Shown piece by piece: positions 47,101-56,500 of a DNA stretch of 64,000 nt. Within the stretch, counting starts at the first letter, position 1. The number at the start of each line of letters is the position of its first letter. The DNA is from Marsupella aquatica (taxonomy: Eukaryota > Marchantiophyta), in the NCBI GenBank assembly GCA_973895155.1, contig OZ316897.1:10044001-10108000 (forward strand). The letters are read 5' to 3'. The position numbers and the translations under genes are program-made. The notes under the pieces were generated by a model that saw only the letters and a list, made by a program, of their open reading frames with translations, had not been told where the DNA came from and did no database searches.

Positions 47101-47215
47101 TCTATTTGGGACACCAACCCTCACCGACCAAACCATTACCATGTTGAATAAAACCTTCAAAATGAAGGAACTAGGCAATACTAAGTTTTGCATAGGCTTA
47201 CAACAAGACACCCAC
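44175..47215 (+). pseudogene. C1 gag-pol (copia), frameshifted
   Basis: Gag start MATLEKLSFLTLNLDG with NYLAWSLDIRANL; most of gag is then missing and the next recognisable item is a knuckle at 44395-44436 whose second Cys is Tyr (CTHYGMRNHNTQDC). Protease IIDSGTTHSI at about 44560. Integrase: HQRLGHPS with the usual Trp before it changed to a stop (about 44967), then IHADVCGP, VIRVDNAGEF and NGLVEAIIKRL, so D, D and E are visible in different frames. RT: KLDVATAYLYGTLDTCIYM, FKAIYGLKQNGRVWF, VAIYVGDLNLFG (YVGD in place of the usual YVDD) and MKELGNTKFCIGL. The frame ends at 47216. Confidence 0.85.
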
Positions 47216-47742
47216 TAATTGTTTTGAAGAGAATGCAACCTGTATTCAACAAATAACATGTGGATTTATCAAGGCCGACAGCATCAAGCACATCGCGCTG
47301 AAATTCTTCTTCACCCACGAGCTTCAAGGCCACGACATCCAAGTGACGCAAATTTCAAGTGCGACAAACTGCGCTGATCTTATCACCAAGGCGCTGACAC
47401 CTGCGGCTCACCAATGCCATTGCCATGCAATTGGCCTCCGCCGATAACGCCATTTGATGACCACCGATTGACACCAATCACAGCCATGATTCTATTTGAC
47501 TTTCTCGCCAGGAGGATCGACCGGCTGTACTCTTTTTCCTTCATGGACATATCTGTTTTTTCTCTACTACCCTAGTAGAATTGTTTCTATTGTACATTAG
47601 AGCCACTAAAGGTTTTAACGAGGCAGTCCACCTCCTTGGTCGATGTACCATGCATAATCATAAGCATGATGATTTTTTTTTGTCTAGCTCTAGGACTAGT
47701 CTAGATTGCCTTCATAATTTCCATTATGTAGCCAAGGGGGAG
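47216..47742 (+). pseudogene. C1 RNase H remnant and 3' module
   Basis: Reverse transcriptase jumps directly into the last third of RNase H (ENATCIQQI, LKFFFTHELQG, NCADLITKALTPA), so a segment present in C2 is deleted here. From about 47455 follows a non-coding module (GCCAGGAGGATCGACCGGC, AAAGGTTTTAACGAGGCAGT, CATAAGCATGATGAT) ending in the polypurine tract; C2 and N share it. Confidence 0.8.
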
Positions 47743-47896
47743 TGTTATATATGAGTTATCTAGCCCTAGACTAGACCAGAGACTCCATACCATGGTTAAA
47801 CTTTAACCACACCTGTTCACATTCACACCTATATAAACAGGACCATGACTTCAACATGGAATCCTGATTCATTCTTCAGCTCATCGTCTCCTAATA
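47743..47896 (+). repeat. C1 3' LTR
   Basis: 154 bp from TGTTATATATGAG to CTCCTAATA, immediately after polypurine AAGGGGGAG; the last dinucleotide is TA instead of CA. The target duplication GTTTT follows at 47897-47901. Confidence 0.92.
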
Positions 47897-47922
47897 GTTT
47901 TCAGTGAGAGTTAATACTCACA

Positions 47923-48196
47923 CTCGGGGGTCTCACTATATGGATGCCTCCATATCACCTGCGACGTTTTTAAGCCTTGGACCCCCTAAAATGAAAAAAA
48001 TTCAACCCTTATAAAGTTGGAATATTCCAAAAATTTGCTTATAAGGACTCTAATGTCCTTATAAGTCTCAAAACTTGATTTAAAAGACCCTATTGTTCTT
48101 CTGAGAACATTCTTAAGTCTTTCCTTTGAACCAATAAAATGACCCTATACTTTGTCGCACATGATGTGCCATTTTTGTGGAAGTGAAACATCCGAG
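47923..48196. mobile_element. MITE copy 2 with perfect 8-bp target duplication (274 bp)
   Basis: Ends CTCGGGGGTCTCACT and, on the other strand, CTCGGATGTTTCACT; inner parts pair as CATATCACCTGCGACGTTTT and ACATCATGTGCGACAAAGT. TACTCACA lies directly before (47915-47922) and after (48197-48204). An 8-bp duplication is typical of hAT-superfamily (or P-like) transposition. No coding capacity. Confidence 0.9.
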
Positions 48197-48204
48197 TACT
48201 CACA

Positions 48205-49079
48205 TTATTTTACTCGCATTTCAAGCCCCAAAACTATTAGAGCAAGACTATCCTGAGTGAGTTTTGACAGTAATAGTTGATTTTGTATATAAAAAGTTAT
48301 ATGTATTTTTGGTTACTTTGAAAAATTTCACCCTCATCCATTTCTTGTCTGCCCTCAATGAAGTTCATGGTAGGCTTTGGGTTCCCACTAACGCGTGCAA
48401 ATGTTGGCGTGCATGAATGAATGAATCTTATAAAAAACTCTCTAACTAAGATTCATTTTTTCAAATAGCTCTTTATCCAAAGAGAGAAAGTGGGTGTCAT
48501 CCATTCTAGATGATAATCTTGGGTCCGAATGTCATGCAGAAATTGTTTTAAGAAAGTCATGTTCTTGTTAGTTCATAATTCTTCAGGGTCTCATGGCTGG
48601 ATTAGTTAGGTGCTTCTTTTTGTCTTGTTTTTAATCATTAGCCAAGGATGCTACTATTTAACCCTACAGAACAAGCACTGGTCTGGTTGTGGAGTATTTT
48701 ATCTCACTTATAAAGTAGTTCATGACTATTGTAGAGTATTTTCTGGCTAACATTCCCCCATAGTGCATTAGATGTTCACGAATGAAACATTATTTTTAAA
48801 ATTTTCAGCCTGAGTATCATTATAGTCTGCCTGTAGTTTAGGTAAGTGATTGGCTATTTTTAACCCACAAAACATTGCCTGCCCCCACTTGCGTCATTTG
48901 TCCCTTTTGCATTGGTGGCTTCCATCCCCTTGCTTGGTATTGATGGGCCCTAAATTTCAAACATTAGTGAACGTTGGGATAGAAGGGTTTTGTAAACCAT
49001 TCCTTTCCAATTTGATAAAAGAAACAACTCCTTCTAGTGTGAACTTACAACCAAATTTGTGATCGAAGTACTTGTTGGG
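48205..49079. other. No gene seen; left part of copia C2 not recognisable
   Basis: Only short frames. No LTR matching the one at 49880 is present, so the 5' end of C2 is lost or beyond recognition. Confidence 0.4.
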
Positions 49080-49085
49080 CACTTA

Positions 49086-49879
49086 CTAGATGTGGCCACT
49101 GCATACCTCTACAACTAGACGTGGGCTACCTATCCGACACTGATACGGCTAAATCTCAAACTGGGTATGTTTTCACCATAAGCCGCACTGCATTCTCCTG
49201 GAAGAGTGTCAAGCAGACTATCACCACTACCTCTTCTAACCACTCCAAGATAATTGCCCTACACAAAGCCAGCCACCAAGCTGTGTGGCTCTGCTCCTTC
49301 CTTAATCATATCCACACTAACTATGGCCTAAACCCACTAAAGGAGCCTACTAATATCTTTGAAGACAATGCAACCTTTATTCAGCAGATCAAGCATGGCT
49401 TCATCAAGGGCAACCGCATCAAGCATAGCACGCTGAAGTTCTTCTTCACCCACGAACTTCACGGTCGCGACATCCAGGTGACACATATTTCAAGTTTGAC
49501 AAACTGCATTGATCTCTTCACCAAGGCACTGACTCCTGCGGTTCATGATTGCCACTGCCATGTGATTGGCCTCCGTCAATTACGCCATATGATGACCGCC
49601 GACTGATGCACACAACCGCCATGGTTCTACTCACTTTTCTTGCCAGGAGGATCGACTGACTGTACTATTTTTCCTCTAGGGCCATATTTTTTCCCTCTAC
49701 TATCCTGGTAGAGTTGTTGTTACCTCAATCTAGCGCCGCTAAAGGTTTTCACGAGGCAGTCCACCTCTTTGGTCGATGTAACATGCATATCTATAAGCAT
49801 GATGATAAATTATGTTTTGTCTAGCTCTAGGACTAATCTAGATTGCCTTCATAATTCCCATTATGCCGCCAAGGGGGAG
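49086..49879 (+). pseudogene. Copia C2 3' end: RNase H and 3' module
   Basis: LDVATAYLY of reverse transcriptase (49086-49112) is fused, after an internal deletion, to the RNase H frame at 49121-49606: GYLSDTDTAKSQTGYVF, SSNHSKIIAL (S/E position of the active site changed relative to the usual SSTEAEY), IKHSTLKFFFTHEL and NCIDLFTKALTPA. Then the same non-coding module as C1 and polypurine AAGGGGGAG at 49871-49879. Related to C1 but distinct in sequence. Confidence 0.85.
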
Positions 49880-49951
49880 TGTTATGAGTCCCCTAGCCCC
49901 AGACTAGACTAGAGTCACTATACCATGGTTATACCTTAACCATGCCTGTTT

Positions 49952-50025
<74 letters not shown>
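49952..50025. repeat. Compound microsatellite (AC)n(TA)n
   Basis: AC run 49952-49968 followed by a TA run to 50025. It lies inside the C2 LTR, at the position of its TATA-box region, and ends three bases from the insertion point of N. Confidence 0.95.
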
Positions 50026-50027
<2 letters not shown>

Positions 50028-50029
<2 letters not shown>

Positions 50030-50169
50030 TTATACCCTAACTAGACTCCATGGTTACCTTAACCATAGTTACCATATAGGATAACTCGGACGGAGACTAT
50101 ATAAAGAGATGCACCCATTCATTCTATAGAGAGGAATCTCATTATCATTTCCCACATCATTCCTCAACA
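50028..50169 (+). repeat. N 5' LTR
   Basis: 142 bp with dyad CCATGGTTACCTTAACCATAG and TATA box TATATAAAG at 50098-50106; a transcript start about 30 bp later would fall near GCACCCATTCATTC. Ends TCCTCAACA. Confidence 0.93.
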
Positions 50170-51530
50170 CGTTATCAGCACGACTCTAGACCAGCTGAGC
50201 TTGATCATGAATTGTTTTTAGGAATTTCCCTATGGCTATGATGAATGAATGTTCTCTCAAGGATTTCCAAGTTATGGAGGAGAATTGAATTGGGAGTGAG
50301 AAGGCTAGTAGTTTGAACCACCAAGAGAACATGAGTCACGTTGAAGCAACAACAGGATGTAGCATTGTGGTCGCGCCGAGAGCAAGCTTATGAGGGCTGT
50401 GATATGATCAAAAGAAATTTTGTTTTGAAGGGTGATTCTGATCGAGTTCAGCCGCGCTGCTTCCTTCTACCCAACCAGGCCAGATCAACCTAAATCACTC
50501 GAGGCGATGAGTTGACAACCTTAACAAGAGGCAGAAAGAGAAGAGCAGAGACCGGAAGCCAAACAGAGACAGCCTTGAATGAAGCCGAGTGGATCGAGAG
50601 CAAATCAGGACCTGATCAGGATCATAAGAAAATTTTTCAAAACCCTAACCTCATAAGGGACGAATGCAGGCGCCTTCTCTTTCCCTAAATTTCACAATGT
50701 TTCTCAACCGCTGACAGTTTCTTGTTGGTCGATCTGCGAGCCATAAAGGATGAAAGGAAATGCCCATTACACACGATCGAGTGAAGTACAGGCATTACAA
50801 GAGCCCAAACATGGATGTTGAATTGGTCATTTGCTGATTCAATGAAGATTCCAATAAGAGCCATTTGATACAGTCGTATCAAATTGGAGAAGATAGAAAC
50901 AAATGTCGTGGAGGAAGAACATCTTGGCTTTGGTTGTGAACGTACGGGTGATGGCATCCAACGAAAGAAACGAGTCATCGTTGTGGGGTCTAGATCTGAT
51001 AGCATTTTCTGAATCCTAAATATGGAATGTTGTGCCTGTCCAAGAATGAGCCTGAGAAGCTGATCGCAATCAAAGAATGAGCCAAAGCGACAAGTGAGAT
51101 TTCAAGAGACACACATGAGTGACTTAAACATGCAACATTCAATCTCAAAATCCTCGAGAAAAACTCGAACACCAGATAAGTGCAACCCTCATTAAATGCA
51201 CAGTATAGTAAAGAGTTTCTGAAATACAAATGCTTGGGTGCACTTATCCAAAGACAAGAGAATCCCATATGTTTCAGTGCAAAATCTTCATTTTTGAAAA
51301 ACTATCCATAAATGCATCAACTGGTTTAGGGAAATTACATGTCACTTGTTGAATTCGCATACATTAACATGCCTTACATGTGCAACACATGCTTTACATG
51401 CATTTGACATCTTTACATGTCATACCACCCTTACTTGACTTTGCACATTGGAAATAATGGTTTTATACCAAATACCTCTACTTTCCATTTACAAAGTGGT
51501 TGTTACACCCATTTCAATCACAAAATGGTT

Positions 51531-51875
51531 TTTACACCATTTTACACCCCTAGTTTACAGCTAATGATACCATTCTAGATTATACCTCATGACACCAGTT
51601 TACACTGGTGTATGTCTTACCATTGTATAATCCCTGCTTTACATTGGGTTTATACTTGTTTACACTGGTTACACCAGATTACACTTGCTTATAGCATTTA
51701 CACTGGTTTACACCAATTTACACCATCAGGGGGAGTAAACTTTGGTCCATACACTTTTTGTGTGTAAATTGACCATTTACAACTTTTACACCAATTGACA
51801 TGGGTTTACACCCATTTACACCCTACATTAGGGCAATATCTTACGTAAGGGTCTTATCCTCATGGTCTTTACACC
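51531..51875. repeat. Cluster of TTTACAC(C/T) motifs inside element N
   Basis: Eleven TTTACAC copies by my count, irregularly spaced, mostly followed by C or TGG, with further variants (TTACACC, TTTACAG, TTTACAT). They are not a strict tandem array. Flanking 51360-51420 has a similar cluster of TTTACATG/CTTACATG. Confidence 0.75.
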
Positions 51876-53411
51876 ATAAACAACTCAAACGAGAGCTTTT
51901 ATAGCCATTGTTCGGTGGGATGATAGTTTTTAAGTATGGAACTAATACCATACCTTTAACCATGCTCTATGACCTAGTTTTTGAGGTATTTTGGTAAGGT
52001 ATAGATTTTTTGAGATCCAGTGATCGATGGCAGATATGTTTCTCACGAAAGATCCAGAATAATCTAAGGTATAGTACTTCAGGTTAGTTCCATGACCTTA
52101 GTTCCCGGCCATATCCAAAAGCGGATAATCAATAACCCTTTAGGGGTCTAACTGCGAATATTTAGAAACCCGAAGTTAACTCAAATCAGAATGAGTAATG
52201 AGGGGTTAATATGGGCAAACCCCATAACTTTGTCCGGTCCAACTTAATTCTAGCTTTCAACTATAATATATGCATAAAATGCATATTTAGGGGAGAAAGT
52301 TTATTTTCTCAAACCCCAATCACACTTGATTTACCCACTACGAGTACATTTTGGTACTTGGTCATTAAGTGGGACCTTTTGACTATCACTAGCTCTAAAT
52401 TATTTTTTTCCGGAGTTGTTTGACGTTTATGAATATCACTTTACCTCCGCAAGATAGCGAATCATTTTGAGCTAGCATTTTTCTGTGCTGTGACACACAT
52501 GGACGTTCGACTGAATGTTTGGATTCCACAGGGTTATTTGTGAAGTTATATTGACTTGACACTTTTTGTCAAAATATGAGAACTGCAGACGTGCAGGGCA
52601 GACGTGCCATATTATACACACACCTGCTGGTGTTGTGAATGCACACCCTTTGGTGCTGCAGATTATTTTTCATATAAAAACTATTTGATACTACATGTTT
52701 TTGAAATCTAAGATTGAGAGATTTCTTTGTGTGTCGACTACACACGCTTGCGAATTGTGCATTTTGCACAAGAACCCTCTATTTAAGAATCTAATTAGGA
52801 GTCCTTGAACTCTAAGGGAGAGTTTCGATATTTGAGTTTTACGAGAATAATATATTCCTCGAAACCTTGTTTTGAGGGGGAGATCATATTTTTTGGATTT
52901 TTTACATCCCATACTTTACGCACTCAGTTGCACGAGATGACATTATTTATTATTATACTTTACACTTTGCACAGATGAGCCACGAACAAGTGATTTTATG
53001 ATAATAACTTAATTACTAACCATTTTTTCATATATGTTTTAATTTGTATTCGATGCGAGGATGTATGTGCGGATATATGCGTGATGGTGAGCGATTTGGA
53101 GACATGTCGCGTTGTTGTTGAGTCGTTGAGCATACGACAACTTGTTCATTTTGACGGAGTGGAGTTGTTGCTGTTAACTCCACATACCACCGGATTCACT
53201 TGAGGACCGACAGGGCTGTACTCTTTTTCCTTTAGAGCCGAGATATATATATTTTTTCTCTGTTACCTTGATAGAGTTTTTAGAGCTGTTAAAGGTTTTA
53301 ACGAGGCAGTACCTTCCTCATTTGTACTCAAATCATGCAATTTTATAAGCATGATAATCTAGTTAGAAGACTTTTTGTCTACATAGTTATCACTATATAG
53401 CCAAGGGGGAG

Positions 53412-53553
53412 TGTTATACCCTAACTAGACTCCATGGTTACCTTAATCATAGTTACCGTATAGGATAACCCGGACGGAGACTATATAAAGAGATGCACCC
53501 ATTCATTCTATAGAGATTAATCTCATTATCATTTCCCACATCATTACTCAACA
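53412..53553 (+). repeat. N 3' LTR
   Basis: 142 bp; relative to the 5' LTR it differs at six places (C/T in the dyad, A/G, T/C, GG/TT after ATAGAGA, C/A near the end). Confidence 0.93.
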
Positions 53554-53586
53554 TATGATTCATTCTTGATCAGTTTTCCCTTAACA

Positions 53587-56500
53587 AATCGAACCATCTT
53601 TATTATTGGAGGAGCTTATGTGACTCATCCTGGAAAGTTGAGGAGTAAAAGGAACTGTTCACCTTCTCTCTCCACCAACTGATGGCCACCACTATTTACT
53701 GTAGAGAGCATACCGGAACATGGTACTGACTATTCATTATAACACCTCCAATGTGGGTGTAAGCCAGCTAAAGCAGCTGAATCGGGACGCTGTAGAGAGT
53801 TAGAGGTGGCTAGACACAAGGCAGGGATTGCGATGGAGAGTAGAGTGGTGCTGAATTAGCGGTACCTCTTACTTGCCACATGCTATACGTGCCAGAGGAA
53901 GCGCCATCCTTTATGGGAACAGACACCCTCTTTACACACAAAACATTACTCGCCAACTGTGCATCATTACGAAGGCGTAATATTCTTATTTCTAGTTGAC
54001 ATATTGACATGGAACCATTACTGTCAAAAAGAATAAAACACGACTTCACAATTTCGAGGAAGTTCTTCTCTCCCTTCAATGTTCAGTATTACCTGTCAGC
54101 ACTTTTCCAGGCTAAAAGTTCCTATGTTTTGGAAATATCGGAATATAATCATTAGTGGATTACTTTTCGTTGTTTATTTCAATTTGTCCTATGAAGGACT
54201 CATGTATAAAAATTTCACGTAGAGTGTATATAATTCTTCGAAAAGGTTCTTGTTTCTTTTGTCCGTTTGTGCCTCCGATTAAAAGAGGGAAGAAGAGAAA
54301 AGAAAGCTTAAGTTCCATGAAAAGTAAGTATCAGTAGCTGTACATACTGCATAAGACTGTCACTACTATGTTGGTATGGGTTGAGCTGATCTCAAACCTA
54401 AAACGTTTAAATCTAAAGCCCAGACGGACTAAAAAAGTGTCATGTGTCATCAGAGCATTCAATTTAATTTCCACAAAACAATTCAACACCAGAGCGAGAG
54501 GAAAGTGACATGCACTATCCTCTGCTTCATGCCATCACCAATTGCTTTGATTATCGAGATCGAAGTTTTGCATTAACCTTGTGGATCCTGATTTTACAGT
54601 AGGTCTACACCCCATTAATGGCATTTCGAGGCGTACGTATTTCCAAAATCATTAACTTATTACTCTAGGGGCCTAAATTTAATTCAAGGCCCTCATTGTT
54701 ATGTGACAGTGAACATTTCATTAAAGCAAACCCCGGGAAGCAAACGCTTGCTTATTACATGAATTCAGAATTCGGGTACTTCATAAGTAGCTTCGTCAGT
54801 GCATCTGAATTTCGAATGAATGGTGACCATTAAGGAGGTACATTAATGTTGATCTTGTTGAATTTATGGACGAGTCACTGTCCTGATATGGAATCCTTAT
54901 CTGACGTGTAGAAACGAAGTGTAGTGTATCGCAGTAAAGTGCCTCCGTATCTGAACATCAGGAGAAAATCATCAAGCCCTCATGATTGCTTACAAGATCG
55001 ACGGTAGGCATGAATGAAGATTTGATAATCTTGGCTGTCTAAATCTTTCCATTAATGACCGACGTGGCAAACTGGCAATACGTATAGTAGGCTTATCTCA
55101 AGCGCAATAATTTGTTTAGTGGAAGGTATCCTTTTTCTTATTTTTTAACTGAGCGTTTACACTTTTTTGCATCTTTCTAAGCATCTAACCTGGAATCATT
55201 TCGTTAAATGATAGATTTGTAAGAGCAAAACCCTTGATAACTGAATTTATCAGTAAGCATAAAATCCCATCACATTGTATTTATTGATAAGTGCATCTTG
55301 ATTCCTAGTAGAGTGAAATACACTTTTGGAGTCTGACACCGAATTTACTGCAGGGATCTAGAATTTGTGTAACAAGTCTCTAGACTACTTACTGACATAA
55401 CGGCTACTCATCCATAGCCTCAGGTGGACATATGTAGAACAAGGGTAGAGGATAAAGAAAATCAGGGAGACTTTTTATGAATAATATTTAACTTTTCTGC
55501 AATATTTTGTTTGCATCCTTGGTTTCAGTAGGGTCTCTCCAAATTGACAATTTGATGGACTTTAAGTCCATAGTTACCGGTGAATAACACACTAAGCTAA
55601 GGACTATGAAATTCATAGTCCCACATCTATTTTCCCATAAGGATTACCATTACAGTCACTGTCACGCTAGTGAAAGGCAAAACATAAAATTCAGAATCTT
55701 GTGAAAAATTTATGACCATTCTTTTGTAGCTTAATGTTATGATCCATATTTTGAAGCTTTGAGACAGGATTGGAAAGTTCCTAGCAGACTACACGTTGCG
55801 AGTCTCCAAAAACCTGTTGTGTACTGAAAAAAGGGCTTGCATTACTTTTAATTAATGGAATTTGCACTCACAAACTTTGATAGTATCCTTGTAGGCAAGA
55901 ATTGAGGATCTCGTCGTGTACTCGCTTTTTAATTTCAATGTGATTGTCAAGTGCAGATGGAAAGCTTATCGCACGAGGTTTTTACTGATACCATATTTGC
56001 CCCTAATCGCACGAGCTTTCTACTGATACCATATTTGCCTCCTGAGAGTCTATGTAGAGAGAGAAAGATTGTTAATGGAGGATAGGGAGTGAGGCGCCTC
56101 ACGCATTTATGACGATATGAGTGCCGTAGCTGTTGCCTTCATGAGTTCAAAAGATTTTCATACAGAAAATCGTGCATTTTCAATCAGTTGAATGCTAATA
56201 GGAGAATTTAGGACAATCTAGAGTCAGGCTGACTTGCATGCTCAGTAATGTACCATGAGCCAGCGGAACATTTACTTACGTAATTCACTACGAGGAATGA
56301 TACACTTTACCGTAGTACTATAGTATGTTATGAAAGTCATATACAGTCACAACGAGAAAAATGACATTGTGTGATTGTGGTGGAACGCTGATGACTATGC
56401 ATTAGGTCATTATCGCCTAATAAAGATTCCATTTAAGGCAAAGCGGGCATTTAATAGGTTGATTTTCAATTTCAACGGCTTGTGAAGATCGAGATGGGGT

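Larger units (their letters stand above)
42635..47896 (+). mobile_element. Ty1/copia LTR retrotransposon C1, full length, 5-bp target duplication
   Basis: 5' LTR 42635-42788 and 3' LTR 47743-47896, each 154 bp, in direct orientation and starting TG (5' LTR ends CA, 3' LTR ends TA). The five bases before (GTTTT, 42630-42634) are repeated after (47897-47901). Internal order: unusual 1.4-kb leader, gag, degenerate knuckle, protease, integrase, reverse transcriptase, truncated RNase H, 3' untranslated module, polypurine tract AAGGGGGAG at 47734-47742. Many frameshifts; not autonomous now. Confidence 0.93.
50028..53553 (+). mobile_element. Non-autonomous LTR retrotransposon N (3526 bp), TSD TATGA
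   Basis: Two direct 142-bp LTRs (50028-50169 and 53412-53553), both TG...CA, six mismatches between them. TATGA precedes (50023-50027) and follows (53554-53558). After the 5' LTR comes CGTTATCAGCACGAC (primer-binding region), before the 3' LTR the polypurine AAGGGGGAG. The last 250 bp of the interior are homologous to the 3' modules of C1 and C2, so copia proteins of that family are the likely helpers. No gag, protease, RT or integrase motif is present in any frame. The interior includes a cluster of TTTACAC motifs (51531-51875). Confidence 0.93.
49880..53586 (+). repeat. C2 3' LTR split by element N
   Basis: The left piece 49880-50027 starts TGTTATGAGTCCCCTAGCCC and includes the dyad CCATGGTTA/TTAACCATG; the right piece 53559-53586 (TTCATTCTTGATCAG to TTAACA) continues exactly where C1 LTR has TTCATTCTTCATCTC. 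The AC/TA microsatellite occupies the place of ACACACCTATATAAA in C1. The intervening 50028-53558 is element N plus one copy of its target duplication. Confidence 0.85.

Noticed and set aside
50685-51268. Minus-strand frames inside element N as captured host gene
   Set aside because: No recognisable motif; antisense to the element and not continuous. Kept only as an open question under the N interior.
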